Shown: positions 1 through 8,888, counted from the stretch's first letter. The stretch: DNA of 29,287 bases from UBA9676 sp036522155 (GCA_036522155.1 DATDGI010000333.1:1-29287); one strand, 5' to 3'. A program made the numbers and translations. The notes: generated by a model not told the origin, from the sequence alone.

Positions 1-387
1 GTCCACCCTGGGGTTGTCCCGGATCACATGAGGCGTGGCTGCCATCAGAGTGACCAGCGACTCCAGATCATTCCCTGCGTCGACTACATCGTAGTGCGGG
101 CGCTGGCCGGTGGCCCACAGCAAGAGCCCGCGCTGGGTCAAGTCGGCGACCGTGAACTCGGCATACCGCTCGAATTTCACCAGCTTGGTGGCTTCCAGCC
201 GCTCCCGGGACCAGACCGTATCGGCCACCCACACCGACACGCCGTAGAAGCCGTACAGCTCAGCGTTGAGCATCGCGGCCCGCCGCAAGTCATCCACATC
301 TAGGCTGGCGTCGCCGAGGATGCCGCGCAAGACCAGCTGCCCGGGCCCCGGCGCGGGGTCATCGCGCCGGGCACGTGTCTTAACCAC
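1..387 (-). CDS. Hypothetical protein, 5' part only (runs off left edge)
   Basis: An open frame on the minus strand begins about 40 bases downstream of the integrase stop codon and stays open to the window edge. The frame reads like real high-GC coding sequence, with segments such as ELYGFYGVSVWVADTVWSR and KFERYAEFTVADL. The GTG at 387 is a possible start; a TTG at 414 in the same frame would add nine residues. No Shine-Dalgarno sequence separates the two options. It lies in the same direction as the integrase, so the two may be co-transcribed. I do not recognise a family. It belongs to the element integrated at tRNA-Ala, whose remainder is outside the window. Confidence 0.6.
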   Translation of the reverse strand, partial: MVKTRARRDDPAPGPGQLVLRGILGDASLDVDDLRRAAMLNAELYGFYGVSVWVADTVWSRERLEATKLVKFERYAEFTVADLTQRGLLLWATGQRPHYDVVDAGNDLESLVTLMAATPHVIRDNPRVD

Positions 388-428
388 CCGGCTATCGTGC
401 CCGATCGACCACAACCGGGGCCCAGGTT

Positions 429-1580
429 CTAGCCAGTGAAGATCTGGTCCATGATCTCAGCGCCCGTGGTGATCACCGGGCGGAGCTCGCGCCGGTAGAT
501 GGTCTCGGTGGTGCGGCTGGAGCTGTGACCGGCAAGGCGCGCGATCTCCTCGACGCTCACCCCACGGTGGCTCATCAAGCTGACAAACGAGGTGCGCAGT
601 TCCTTGGGTACCCAGCGCTCGCCGAGCCCGGCAGCCTTGGTCACCTTGCGGAAGTCGCGCCGGACGTTGTGCGAGTCCAGCGGTGTGCCCACCGAGGTGG
701 CCAGGACCAGCCCATGCTCCTGCCACAGCGGCCCGGCATTGTCCCGTTCCCCGGCCTGCCGCTCTTGATGCTCGCGCAGCGCCCTGACCACGGCCCCGGG
801 CAGCTTCAGCGTGCGGCGCGACCGTTCGGTCTTCGTGTCGCCGTGCGCGCGGACCGACCGCCACACCGACACGGTTCCGGCGTCGAGGTCGACGTGGTCC
901 CAGGTGAGCGCCCGTGCCTCCTCCGAGCGGATCCCGGTGAGCAGGCACAGGGCGATGTACGCATGCAGGCGGGACCACTCGGCCGCCGCGAGCAGCGCGG
1001 TCGCCTGTTCCAGGGTCAGCGACTGGGACGGGCGCCCCGCCCGGCCGGGGGGTGTATCAACCAGCGCGGAGACGTTCCTGCGCACCAGGTCCTGGGCCTC
1101 CGCATGGCGGATTGCGCGCGTCAGGCAGTTGTGCGCCTTCTGCACGGTGCGGGTCGCGTGCGTGCCCGCCATCGCGGCAAGCGCGGCGCGCACGTCCTGA
1201 GCGGTCAGGTCCTGCAGCGGCTTCGTGCCGATCCGGGCGAGAACTGGCTTGAGTGAATCCCGGTTGACTTCGATGGTCTTCGCGGTCCGGCCCGGCAAGC
1301 CCACCGCCAGCCAGTCGGTCACTGCCTGCTCGACGGTGTAACCGCGTACCGGCCGCACGCCCGCGTCCAGGTCGGTGTGCAGGTCTTTGAGCTTGTCCTT
1401 GACCTCGGTCTTGGTCTTGCCGCTGACCTTCTTCCGGGCCCGCTTCCCGCTCGGGCCATACCCCAGCGACACCACGCCGCGCCACCGCCCCGGGCAACTA
1501 CGGTGATAAGCGGGGTCGCGGCAGTCGCCACGATGGTCGAAGTAGATGCCGTCCTCGCCATAGCCGCGCCGTATCACCAC
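429..1580 (-). CDS. Tyrosine recombinase / site-specific integrase
   Basis: 383-residue integrase of the actinomycete type used by integrative plasmids and prophages. It catalyses recombination between the element and the tRNA-Ala gene just upstream. The N-terminal part (about 1-75, starting around RRGYGEDGIYFDH) is the arm-binding type region, followed by a SAM-like core-binding domain (about 80-180) and the catalytic domain. Visible catalytic residues are Arg218 (TGIRSEE), Lys250, Arg329 (KELRT), His352 (GHSSSRTT) and Tyr362 (TIYRRE). The usual His of the HxxR box is Lys326, a substitution I believe is common in relatives reading RELRH. The start is GTG at 1580; a second GTG follows immediately. 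The start lies 85 bases from the tRNA 3' end, with a 12-bp tandem repeat pair between them. Confidence 0.95.
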   Translation of the reverse strand: MVIRRGYGEDGIYFDHRGDCRDPAYHRSCPGRWRGVVSLGYGPSGKRARKKVSGKTKTEVKDKLKDLHTDLDAGVRPVRGYTVEQAVTDWLAVGLPGRTAKTIEVNRDSLKPVLARIGTKPLQDLTAQDVRAALAAMAGTHATRTVQKAHNCLTRAIRHAEAQDLVRRNVSALVDTPPGRAGRPSQSLTLEQATALLAAAEWSRLHAYIALCLLTGIRSEEARALTWDHVDLDAGTVSVWRSVRAHGDTKTERSRRTLKLPGAVVRALREHQERQAGERDNAGPLWQEHGLVLATSVGTPLDSHNVRRDFRKVTKAAGLGERWVPKELRTSFVSLMSHRGVSVEEIARLAGHSSSRTTETIYRRELRPVITTGAEIMDQIFTG

Positions 1581-1594
1581 AACAGGCTACAACC

Positions 1595-1615
1595 TGGCTC
1601 CCCACTTGGCTCCCC
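1595..1615 (-). repeat. 12-bp-spaced tandem pair, probable integrase arm site (Ala element)
   Basis: On the minus strand, two GGGGAGCCA units are spaced exactly 12 bp apart. They lie about 50 bp beyond the 3' end of tRNA-Ala and just before the integrase start. Identical or near-identical units recur beside tRNA-Arg and its relics. That placement is typical of integrase arm-type binding sites; the role is inferred. Confidence 0.65.
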
Positions 1616-1664
1616 AGCGAGCCAAGATCGAATGCGAGCGAGACGCTGACCTGCTGAAACTGGG

Positions 1665-1738
1665 TGGAGCTGAGGGGATTTGAACCCCTGACCCCCTCGA
1701 TGCGAACGAGGTGCGCTACCGGACTGCGCTACAGCCCC
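1665..1738 (-). tRNA. tRNA-Ala(CGC)
   Basis: Full cloverleaf on the minus strand. Acceptor GGGGCTG pairs with CAGCTCC and includes the G3-U70 wobble that identifies alanine tRNAs. The anticodon stem CCTCG/CGAGG encloses loop TTCGCAT with anticodon CGC, and the T arm reads GGGGTTCAAATCCCC. The encoded 3' end continues ACC; a full CCA is not encoded. The gene is intact and its 3' end is the integration site of the element to its left. Confidence 0.97.
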
Positions 1739-1827
1739 AAGGGACGGCTGTCAGCGTAGCAAACGTGGTCACCAGCCTGCGCTGTGCGCGTGAACCGGCC
1801 GGTCGCGCCCCCCGGGGAGAGCAGGCC

Positions 1828-2586
1828 TCAGTCGCCAACGGCCCGTACTACAGCGTCGGCGTACTGGTCGTAGAGCTGGTCGCCGACCCGGGCCGAGATG
1901 TCGATGATCTGCGCGCCGGGCTCTGTGTCCGTGTCCGGGCGCGCGGCGTCCGGGACCGCCCCGGCCCGGCCGGGCCGCGCCACCGGATCCGCCCCGGCAT
2001 TGGCGCGTCGCCGGGCGGCAGCCGCCCGGGCGCGCTGGGCGTCGCTGCGGGCCGCCTCCCGCAGCAGCAGCACGAACCCGGCCAGCAGAACGCCCGGCGG
2101 GATCACCACCCAGTCGGCGGCGAGGTGCGTGACCGCGATCCCCACCGCCCCGGCCGTGAGCACCAGCAGGGTGATCAGCGTGCGTCGGCGCGCCTGCATG
2201 ATCCGTGCCCGCCGCTCCGCTGGTGACGGGACGCCCTCCCGGCTGGGGGACGGGGCCGCGGGCGCAGCCGGCGGCCCGGCAGCAACGTCCTCGTGTTCTC
2301 GCTCAGGCCCCAGAGTTCCGATCGGCCCGGCGGCAGCATGCCCGGGCCAGCCGGTGCCGGTTTCCGCTCGCAGCAGGTCGGGCTCGCCGAACGAGCCGGC
2401 ATACCCGTCCTGGTCGGCCTCGTCCTCGTCGGCCCAGGCGAAATCCTCCACCCGCCGGTACCCGGCCGGCTCGGTGAGCTGGCTCTCCAGCGTCCGCGAC
2501 GCGGTGTGGCGCGGACGCAGCCAGCGGGGCACGAGCACCACGGCCCAGATAGCGACGATCGCGAGATAAAGGATCGCGCTGCTCAC
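1828..2586 (-). CDS. sepX: SepX/GlpR-like divisome transmembrane protein
   Basis: 252-residue protein with an N-terminal transmembrane helix (about 4-20, LYLAIVAIWAVVLVPRWL), the hallmark opening of the actinobacterial SepX/GlpR family. A long acidic, Pro/Ala-rich cytoplasmic linker follows. A hydrophobic region near residues 138-174 could form one or two more helices, and the tail ends in a conserved-looking segment (IDISARVGDQLYDQYADAVVRA). In this family the protein acts at the division septum and has been named as a partner of the gephyrin-like protein Glp, whose gene lies in the same minus-strand cluster. The start is GTG. The family assignment rests on the N-terminus and on conserved synteny. 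Confidence 0.85.
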   Translation of the reverse strand: MSSAILYLAIVAIWAVVLVPRWLRPRHTASRTLESQLTEPAGYRRVEDFAWADEDEADQDGYAGSFGEPDLLRAETGTGWPGHAAAGPIGTLGPEREHEDVAAGPPAAPAAPSPSREGVPSPAERRARIMQARRRTLITLLVLTAGAVGIAVTHLAADWVVIPPGVLLAGFVLLLREAARSDAQRARAAAARRRANAGADPVARPGRAGAVPDAARPDTDTEPGAQIIDISARVGDQLYDQYADAVVRAVGD

Positions 2587-2783
2587 AGCCGCACCTCACG
2601 CCTGGGCCGAGGGCATCCGGAACCCACCTGCCGGGCAGGCAGCAGTGCCATCGACGCAGGCAAGCTCACGTGACGCACGGTAGGGGGCGGCACGCGAGTT
2701 GACGAGTATTCCGCCCGGTGTGTCGTGAGATAGCAAATAGCCGGCGGGCTCTGCGTGCCTTATCGCGGCAATTTCCCCCGGTA

Positions 2784-3431
2784 TCAGCTGGCGGTGCCCG
2801 AACGGGACGCCGACAGCGTGTCGCGCCAGCGTGAAAGCAGGCCGCCACGCACATCTTCCACGGTCAGCGCATAACACAAGTGATCCCGCCAGGACCCGTC
2901 GATATGCAGGAAACGGCGGCGCAGGCCCTCTTCCCGGAATCCCAGCTTTTCCACCACTCGGCGGCTCGCTTGATTCTCCGGGCGGATGCTGGCCTCCACC
3001 CGGTGCAGCCCAACGGTCAGGAAACAGTGGTCGATCGCCATTGCCAGCGCGGTCGGGATCACCCCCCGGCCGGCCGCCGACTCGTCGATCCAGTAGCCGA
3101 CCTGGCCGGACCGCGCCGACCCCCAGATGATGCTGCCGACGGTCAGCTGGCCTACGAACCGGCCGCCGTAGGTGACCACCCACGGCAGCGCCTGGCCCTG
3201 CCGCGCCTCCCGGCGCATGGTCCGCGCCATCGCGATGTACGGGCTCAGCCCTGACCGGTACAGCGGCGTCTCCGGGTTGGTCGGCTCCCAGGGGCGCAGC
3301 CACGAGGCGTTGCGCACCCGCGAGTCTCGCCAGACCCGGGCGTCACGCACCCGCACCGGCCGCAGCCCGACCGGGGCGTCCAGCAGCGAGGGCTCGATGA
3401 GCGACACCGGCCATCCCCGTGCGTGTCCCAC
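2784..3431 (-). CDS. GNAT acetyltransferase, RimJ-like
   Basis: GNAT-fold N-acetyltransferase of the RimJ/RimL type, which moves acetyl from acetyl-CoA to a protein N-terminus or small amine. The opening GWPVSLIEPSLLDAPVGLRPVRVRDARVW resembles homologues beside moaC/glp in other actinomycetes; the acetyl-CoA loop lies at VGYWIDESAAGRGVIPTAL and the typical C-terminal block at NQASRRVVEKLGFREEGLRR. I chose the GTG at 3431 (215 residues), which keeps the conserved GWPVSL opening; an in-frame ATG at 3515 would add 28 unconserved residues. The gap of about 200 bases to sepX shows no gene. The substrate is not known from sequence. Confidence 0.85.
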   Translation of the reverse strand: MGHARGWPVSLIEPSLLDAPVGLRPVRVRDARVWRDSRVRNASWLRPWEPTNPETPLYRSGLSPYIAMARTMRREARQGQALPWVVTYGGRFVGQLTVGSIIWGSARSGQVGYWIDESAAGRGVIPTALAMAIDHCFLTVGLHRVEASIRPENQASRRVVEKLGFREEGLRRRFLHIDGSWRDHLCYALTVEDVRGGLLSRWRDTLSASRSGTAS

Positions 3432-3578
3432 AGGATCATCATTCCCTGCGCCCGGTCCGGATGCCACGCCGTGTTCACCCCCAAACCAGCAGTCATTCCG
3501 CCAAACGATAGGCATCCACCACCCACGGCACCATCGGCACCGCCGTTATGTACGGAAAGGAGTTGTTCTCTGCCCCGG

Positions 3579-4064
3579 CTAACCGGCAGGGAGAGGATGG
3601 TCGCCGCCACGGGCCTGATCGACCGCGTGGGCGAGGATCGGGCCGAGGACGGCCATCCCGTCGCGCACCCCGCCGGCCGACCCGGGCAGGTTGACGATGA
3701 GCACGCGGCCAGCCAGCCCGGCCAGGCCGCGCGACAGGACCGCGGCCGGGATGCCAGCCGCCGCGCCCGCGGCCCGGATCGCCTCGGCGATGCCGGGGAT
3801 CTCCCGGTCCAGCACCCGGCGGGTCATCTCCGGGGTGAGGTCGCCGGGGGTGAGGCCGGTCCCGCCGGTGGTCACGACCACGTCGTAGCCGGCCGCGACC
3901 GCGTCCCGCAGCGCCGTTTCGACCGGATCGCCGTCCGGGACGACCAGCGGGCCGTCCACGGCGAAACCCGCCTCGGTGAGCAGCCGGGCCAGCACCGGGC
4001 CGGAGCGGTCCGGGTAAACACCGGCGGCGGCCCGGTTGGAGACCGTCACCGCGAGTGCTCTCAC
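3579..4064 (-). CDS. mogA: Molybdopterin adenylyltransferase (MogA/MoaB type)
   Basis: 161-residue MogA/MoaB-family protein that activates molybdopterin by adenylylation before metal insertion. It shows the nucleotide/pterin loop TTGGTGLTPGDLTPEMT and the downstream block VLIVNLPGSAGGVRDGMAVLGPILAHAVDQ. The GTG at 4064 overlaps the moaC stop (GTGA), indicating translational coupling; longer frames reading into moaC are artefacts. It completes a moaC-mogA-glp cofactor set in one operon. Confidence 0.93.
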   Translation of the reverse strand: MRALAVTVSNRAAAGVYPDRSGPVLARLLTEAGFAVDGPLVVPDGDPVETALRDAVAAGYDVVVTTGGTGLTPGDLTPEMTRRVLDREIPGIAEAIRAAGAAAGIPAAVLSRGLAGLAGRVLIVNLPGSAGGVRDGMAVLGPILAHAVDQARGGDHPLPAG

Positions 4065-4540
4065 GGGCGGTGCCAGCTGCCGGTCTTGCCGCCGGTCTTC
4101 TCCTCGACCCGGACGTCGCTGATCACCGCGGCCGGATCGACCGCCTTGATCATGTCGATCAGGGCGAGTGCGGCGACGGTGACGCAGGTCAGCGCCTCCA
4201 TCTCGACCCCGGTCCGGTCGGCGGTGCGGACCGTGGCGGTGATCTCGACCGCGTCGTCGGTGACCTGGAGGTCCACGGTGACGGCGTGGATCGCGATCGG
4301 GTGGCACAGCGGGATCAGGTCGGGCGTGCGTTTCGCCGCCTGGATGCCGGCGATCCGCGCGACCGCCAGCGCGTCGCCCTTGGGGACCTGGCCGGCCCGG
4401 AGGGCTCCGATGGCTGCGGCCGAGAGCAGGACACGCCCGGTGGCGCGGGCCGTGCGGGAGCTCACGTCCTTGCCGGAGACGTCGACCATCCGGGCTTGCC
4501 CGGCGTCGTCAAGGTGACTGAGCGGGCCGGGCTGGGTCAT
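4061..4540 (-). CDS. moaC: Cyclic pyranopterin monophosphate synthase
   Basis: 159-residue MoaC, which converts the MoaA product into cyclic pyranopterin monophosphate in the first phase of molybdenum cofactor synthesis. Diagnostic motifs are MVDVSGKDVSSRTA, PLCHPIAI, the VEMEALTCVTVAALALIDMI active-site region and the glycine-rich tail KTGGKTGSW. The ATG at 4540 overlaps the glp stop in ATGA. The length is normal for the family and nothing suggests decay. Confidence 0.97.
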   Translation of the reverse strand: MTQPGPLSHLDDAGQARMVDVSGKDVSSRTARATGRVLLSAAAIGALRAGQVPKGDALAVARIAGIQAAKRTPDLIPLCHPIAIHAVTVDLQVTDDAVEITATVRTADRTGVEMEALTCVTVAALALIDMIKAVDPAAVISDVRVEEKTGGKTGSWHRP

Positions 4541-5751
4541 GGCAGCGACATGACGTCGGCCGTTTCGCCCGCCTCCATGCCGGCCACCGGTTCCGGCACC
4601 ACGATCAGCGCGTTGGCCTGGGCCAGCGCGCCGAGCTGGTGGGAGGCCTGGCCGGGCAGCGGGGCGACGGTGCCCGCCGCGGCGTCGAGCACCGCGCGCA
4701 GGTAGGACCGCCGGCCGGGGGGTGAGCTGACCCCGGCGGTGAGGACGGCCCGGGTGAGCGGTGGCGGCACCGGGGCCAGGCCCTGCCGGGCCGCCATGGC
4801 GGGCCGGACGAACAGATGGAAGGACACGTACGCGCTGACCGGGTTGCCGGGCAGGGTGAACAGCGGGGTCCGGGCCGGGCCGACCACGCCGAACCCCTGC
4901 GGCATGCCGGGCTGCATGGCGACCTTGCGGAACGCGACCTCGGCGTGCCCGGTGAGGGCGGCCTTGACCACGTCGTGCTCGCCGCCCATGCTGATGCCGC
5001 CGCTGGTGACGATCAGGTCGGCCGAGGCGCTGAGCTCGTCCAGGGCGGCCACCACCGCGTCCGGGTCGTCCTTGACCCGGTGCCGTTGCGCCACCCCGCC
5101 GGCCTGCCGGACCGCGGCGGCCAGCAGGTAGCTGTTGGAGTCCCAGATCCGGCCGGGGACCAGCGGGCGGCCCGGTTCGGTGAGCTCGTTGCCGGTGGCG
5201 ATGACGGCCACGTGCGGCCGGGGCCGGACCATGGCCTCGCTGTAACCGCCCGCGGCCAGCAGTGAAATCTGGACCGGGCCCAGCCGCGCCCCGGCCGGGA
5301 CCATCAGCTCGCCTTCGGCCACGTCGTCGCCGCGCCGCCGGATCGCGTTGCCGGGCCGGGCGGGCTGGCTGATGGCGACCTGGTCCCGGCCGCCGTCGGT
5401 CCACTCCACCGGCACCACCGCGTCGGCGCCGTCCGGCAGTGGCGCGCCGGTCATGATCCGCACGCAGCTGCCGGGTGAGATGGTGTGCGGGCTGGTGTCG
5501 CCGGCCGTGATCTGGCCGGTGACGGGGAGCACCGCCGGAGCCTCCGGGGCGGCGGCGGCAACGTCGCTGGCCTGCACGGCGTACCCGTCCATGCTGGAGT
5601 TGTCGAACGAGGGCAGCGGGCAGCGGGCGGTGGCGTCCTCGGCCAGGACGCCGCCCTCGGCCTCCTCCAGCCCGAGCAGGACCGGGGCCAGCGGGTGGGC
5701 GATCGCGAGCACCTCGGCCAGGTAGGCCTCCACCGGCACCATGCCGGTCAT
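4537..5751 (-). CDS. glp: Gephyrin-like molybdenum insertase Glp (MoeA family)
   Basis: 404-residue MoeA/gephyrin E-domain protein, which inserts molybdenum into adenylylated molybdopterin. In actinomycetes this paralogue has also been linked to cell division through SepX/GlpR. Motifs are FDNSSMDGYAVQ near residue 60, VIATGNELTEPGRP, WDSNSYLLAAAV, TSGGISMGGEHDVVKAAL and LPGNPVSAYVSFHLFVRP, with a MoeA C-terminal domain after about 330. The ATG at 5751 overlaps the galU stop in ATGA; the frame extends ten codons upstream but coupling supports 5751. It is co-directional and coupled with moaC and mogA. Confidence 0.93.
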   Translation of the reverse strand: MTGMVPVEAYLAEVLAIAHPLAPVLLGLEEAEGGVLAEDATARCPLPSFDNSSMDGYAVQASDVAAAAPEAPAVLPVTGQITAGDTSPHTISPGSCVRIMTGAPLPDGADAVVPVEWTDGGRDQVAISQPARPGNAIRRRGDDVAEGELMVPAGARLGPVQISLLAAGGYSEAMVRPRPHVAVIATGNELTEPGRPLVPGRIWDSNSYLLAAAVRQAGGVAQRHRVKDDPDAVVAALDELSASADLIVTSGGISMGGEHDVVKAALTGHAEVAFRKVAMQPGMPQGFGVVGPARTPLFTLPGNPVSAYVSFHLFVRPAMAARQGLAPVPPPLTRAVLTAGVSSPPGRRSYLRAVLDAAAGTVAPLPGQASHQLGALAQANALIVVPEPVAGMEAGETADVMSLP

Positions 5752-6650
5752 CCTAGGTTGTCGAGGTATTTGCGCAGCCACGGGATGAACTCGGGGGCCA
5801 CGTCCGGCCGCTCGCAGGCGAACTGGATCATGGTACGCAGGTAGTCGATCCGGTTGCCGGTGTCGAACCTGCGGCCGTGGAACAGGTAGCCATAGACCCC
5901 GCCGCCCTCGGCGGCCGGCATCTGAGCCAGGGTCTTGAGCGCATCGGTGAGCTGGATCTCGCCGCCCCGGCCCGGTGGTGTCCGCCGCAGCACGCCGAAG
6001 ATCGCCGGGTCGCAGACGTAGCGGCCGATGACGACCCGGTTGCTGGGCGCGTCCGCGACGGCGGGCTTCTCCACCAGGTCGGTGATCGCGACCACCTTGT
6101 CGTCGCCAGTCGGCTCGAACGCGGCCGCGCCGTACAGCGAGATCTGGTCGAGGTCGACCTCCATCAGCGCGACCACCGAGCCGCCGGTCCGCTCCCGGGT
6201 CTCCAGCATGCGCTGCAGCAGCGGGTCGGCCGGGTGGATGAAGTCGTCGCCCAGCAGCACCGCGAACGGCTCGTCGCCCACATGCTGGGCGGCGCAGAGC
6301 ACGGCGTGACCGAGGCCCTTCGGGGCGCCCTGCCGGACGTAGTGGACGGTGGCCAGTTTGGTGGGGGCCTGCACCAATTCCAGCCCGGCGGTGTCGCCCT
6401 TGGCGGCCAGTACCTCTTCCAGTTCGTGCGCGGTGTCGAAGTGGTCTTCTATGGCCCGCTTGCCGCGGCCGGTGACGAGCAGGATGTCCTGGAGCCCGGC
6501 GGCGGCCGCTTCTTCCACCACGTACTGGATGGCCGGCTTGTCGACGACCGGCAGCATCTCCTTCGGCATCGCCTTGGTCGCGGGCAGGAAGCGTGTTCCC
6601 AGGCCCGCGGCGGGGATGACCGCCTTCCGCACGGCCGCTGGTGTTGCCAT
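5748..6650 (-). CDS. galU: UTP-glucose-1-phosphate uridylyltransferase
   Basis: 300-residue GalU, which makes UDP-glucose from UTP and glucose-1-phosphate for wall, trehalose and glycan synthesis. The nucleotidyltransferase signature GLGTRFLPATKAMPKEMLP lies near residues 17-35, followed by the substrate regions LLVTGRGKRAIEDHFD, APKGLGHAVLCA and VLLGDDFIHP, and by VEKPAV near the sugar site. The family's standard length is matched. It is the first gene of the minus-strand cluster; the 190 bases up to the divergent cyclo-ligase gene should carry both promoters, although no clear -35/-10 pair stands out there. Confidence 0.97.
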   Translation of the reverse strand: MATPAAVRKAVIPAAGLGTRFLPATKAMPKEMLPVVDKPAIQYVVEEAAAAGLQDILLVTGRGKRAIEDHFDTAHELEEVLAAKGDTAGLELVQAPTKLATVHYVRQGAPKGLGHAVLCAAQHVGDEPFAVLLGDDFIHPADPLLQRMLETRERTGGSVVALMEVDLDQISLYGAAAFEPTGDDKVVAITDLVEKPAVADAPSNRVVIGRYVCDPAIFGVLRRTPPGRGGEIQLTDALKTLAQMPAAEGGGVYGYLFHGRRFDTGNRIDYLRTMIQFACERPDVAPEFIPWLRKYLDNLG

Positions 6651-6839
6651 ATCGGTACCCTAATCGAGTGCTCTGCCTGCTGGCTGCGGCCCGGCTGGTT
6701 GCCGGGAGCGGCGCCGCCTGCCCCGCGCCTGCCCGCGCCGCGTGCCGTTGCGCCCGGCTGGGCCGCCCGGGGGCCCGCGGTGCCGGGCCAGGGGCTCACT
6801 GCCCCGGGCGACGGCGACCTAACCGGCTGACTCCCGCCG

Positions 6840-7442
6840 GTGGATAGCTCAGCCGCCGGGCAGCTGGCCGCGGAGAAGGCGGAACTTCGGCGACGGCTGC
6901 TCGCCGAGCGGGCCCGGCTCGGGGCGGGCCAGCGGGCCGCGGCCGGGCAGGCGCTGCGGGACGCCATCCTGGACCTGCCGCAGGCGCGGATGGCGGGCAC
7001 GGTCGCGGCCTATGTCTCGATCGCCACCGAGCCCGACACCCATGGCCTCATCTATGCGCTGTGGAAGCGCGGCACATACGTGCTGCTGCCCCTGCTGCGG
7101 CCGGACGCCGACCTGGACTGGGCCTCCTACGAGGGCCCGGACTCGCTGCGGCCGGGCCCGCGCGGGCTGATCGAGCCGTCCGAGCCGCCGCGCGGCCGGG
7201 CCGCGATCACCAGTGCCGATCTCGTGCTTGTGCCCGCGCTGGCGGCCGCGCCCGACGGCATGCGGCTCGGGCGGGGCGGCGGCAGCTTCGACCGGGCGCT
7301 GGCGCGGGTCGGCCCGGCTATCCCGACGATCGCCCTGCTGTACGACAGCGAGCTGCTGGACAAGGTCCCGGCCGGCCCCCACGACCAGCGGGTCCGGCTG
7401 ATCGCCAGGCCGGCGGCCGGGATTATTTCCGCGCTGCCATGA
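6840..7442 (+). CDS. 5-formyltetrahydrofolate cyclo-ligase
   Basis: 200-residue member of the 5-FCL family, which converts 5-formyl-THF to 5,10-methenyl-THF with ATP. It shows the N-terminal KAELRRRLLAERARL helix and the nucleotide-binding signature LVPALAAAPDGMRLGRGGGSFDRAL (about 128-152), the counterpart of the family GxGxGYYDR box; here the Tyr is Ser-Phe. The start is GTG at 6840. It is divergent from galU, the arrangement commonly seen in actinomycetes. Confidence 0.92.
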   Translation: MDSSAAGQLAAEKAELRRRLLAERARLGAGQRAAAGQALRDAILDLPQARMAGTVAAYVSIATEPDTHGLIYALWKRGTYVLLPLLRPDADLDWASYEGPDSLRPGPRGLIEPSEPPRGRAAITSADLVLVPALAAAPDGMRLGRGGGSFDRALARVGPAIPTIALLYDSELLDKVPAGPHDQRVRLIARPAAGIISALP

Positions 7443-7498
7443 GCTAACATTTGGCAGTCGAGGGCCATGAGTGCCAGCGTCGTGCCAAGGAGGGACCC

Positions 7499-7879
7499 GT
7501 GCCGACGTACCAGTACGCATGCACAGCATGCGACGAGCGGCTGGAGGTCATCCAGAAGTTCACCGACGACCCGCTGACCGTCTGCGAGGTATGCGGTGGC
7601 CCGCTCCGGAAGGTGTACTCCGCCGTCGGCATCGTGTTCAAGGGATCGGGTTTCTACCGGAACGACAGCCGCAACGGGTCCGGCAGCGACAAGGACAAGC
7701 CGGTGAAGGCCGGGGAGGGCGCGTCCAGCAACGGGGATGGGGGCGGCTCGCCGGACGGAAAGACGTCCGGGTCCCCGGGGGACAAGTCCGGGTCGGGGGC
7801 GGCCCCGGACGGCAAGCCCGCCAAGAAGACGGAGGCGGCCAGCAAGGGCGGTTCCGGCAGCGGCTCGAAGGTGGCCTGA
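7499..7879 (+). CDS. FmdB-family zinc ribbon protein with low-complexity tail
   Basis: 126-residue protein with an FmdB-type zinc ribbon: PTYQYACTACDERLEV supplies Cys8 and Cys11, and VCEVCGGPL supplies Cys29 and Cys32. The motif KGSGFYRND ends the conserved domain near residue 55. The remaining half is Gly/Ser/Lys/Asp-rich and probably disordered. The start GTG at 7499 is fixed by a strong Shine-Dalgarno (AAGGAGGG, 7487-7494) five to six bases upstream; a longer frame starting at 7451 lacks this. The cellular role of the family is not established. It sits between the cyclo-ligase and MTAP genes, as is usual in actinomycetes. Confidence 0.93.
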   Translation: MPTYQYACTACDERLEVIQKFTDDPLTVCEVCGGPLRKVYSAVGIVFKGSGFYRNDSRNGSGSDKDKPVKAGEGASSNGDGGGSPDGKTSGSPGDKSGSGAAPDGKPAKKTEAASKGGSGSGSKVA

Positions 7880-7884
7880 GCCCG

Positions 7885-8691
7885 GTGGCCGGCCAGCCCA
7901 GCATCGCCGTCATCGGCGGGTCGGGCTTCTACTCGCTGTTCTCATCGGGCGAGGAGATCAAGGCAGAAACCCCGTTCGGCCCGCCCAGTGACCCGATCGT
8001 GGTCGGCGAGGTGGCCGGCCGGCAGGTGGCCTTCCTGCCCCGGCACGGCCGGGACCACCGGTTCCCGCCGCACCGGATCCCGTTCCGGGCCAACCTGTGG
8101 GCGCTGCGCGCCCTGGGCGTCCGGCAGATCCTGGCGCCCAGTGCCGTCGGCGCGCTGACCACCAGCTACGAGGTCGGCACCCTGGTCATCCCGGACCAGC
8201 TCGTGGACCGGACCACCGGCCGCGAGCAGACCTACTACGACGCCGACCGGGCCGTGCATGTGCCGTTCGCCGACCCCTACTGCCCGCACGGCCGGGCCAC
8301 GGCGGTCGCCGCGGCCCGCGACGCGGGCTGGCCCGTCGTGCCTTACGGAACGCTGGTGGTGATCAACGGGCCGCGTTTCTCCACCCGGGCCGAATCGCGG
8401 TGGTACGCGGCCCAGGGCTGGACCCTGGTCGGCATGACCGCCTACCCAGAGGCCGCGCTGGCCCGGGAGCTGGCGCTCTGCTACACCTCGCTCAGCCTGG
8501 TCACCGACACCGATGCGGGCATCGCCGAGGGCGAGGGTGTGACCCAGGAAGAGGTGTTTCGCGCCTTCGGGCAGAACGTGGCCAGGCTGCGCGAACTGGT
8601 GCTCGCGATCGTCGCGGCCCTGCCCGAGGAGCGGACCTGCCCCTGCCCCGATGCCCTGGCGGGCATCACGCTGCCCTTCGAACTCCCCTGA
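7885..8691 (+). CDS. S-methyl-5'-thioadenosine phosphorylase
   Basis: 268-residue trimeric purine phosphorylase of the MTAP type, which splits methylthioadenosine into adenine and methylthioribose-1-phosphate. Signatures are IAVIGGSGFY at the N-terminus, the phosphate-binding PRHGRDHRFPPHRIPFRAN, NGPRFSTRAES, VGMTAYPEAALARELALCY, and the purine-site pair of Asp in VTDTDAGI. The GTG at 7885 lies 5 bases after the zinc ribbon gene's stop, so the two are probably co-transcribed. The exact substrate (MTA versus related nucleosides) cannot be fixed from sequence. Confidence 0.93.
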   Translation: MAGQPSIAVIGGSGFYSLFSSGEEIKAETPFGPPSDPIVVGEVAGRQVAFLPRHGRDHRFPPHRIPFRANLWALRALGVRQILAPSAVGALTTSYEVGTLVIPDQLVDRTTGREQTYYDADRAVHVPFADPYCPHGRATAVAAARDAGWPVVPYGTLVVINGPRFSTRAESRWYAAQGWTLVGMTAYPEAALARELALCYTSLSLVTDTDAGIAEGEGVTQEEVFRAFGQNVARLRELVLAIVAALPEERTCPCPDALAGITLPFELP

Positions 8692-8777
8692 GCCCAGCCG
8701 CGCGGCGCCCCGGCCGGCCTCGGCGCGGGCCAGCAGCATACCGGTTACGCTTGATCGGGCTGACTGCCCAGCATCCG

Positions 8778-8854
<77 letters not shown>

Positions 8855-8888
8855 TAGATGAATGTTTCCGCTATTCAGTTCGCTCGCA

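Noticed and set aside
28..303. Plus-strand 91-residue frame
   Set aside because: It is the shadow of the minus-strand partial gene at 1-387, which has better protein character.
7451..7498. Upstream extension of the FmdB-type gene
   Set aside because: The strong AAGGAGGG lies inside this extension and points to GTG 7499, where the conserved PTYQYAC begins.
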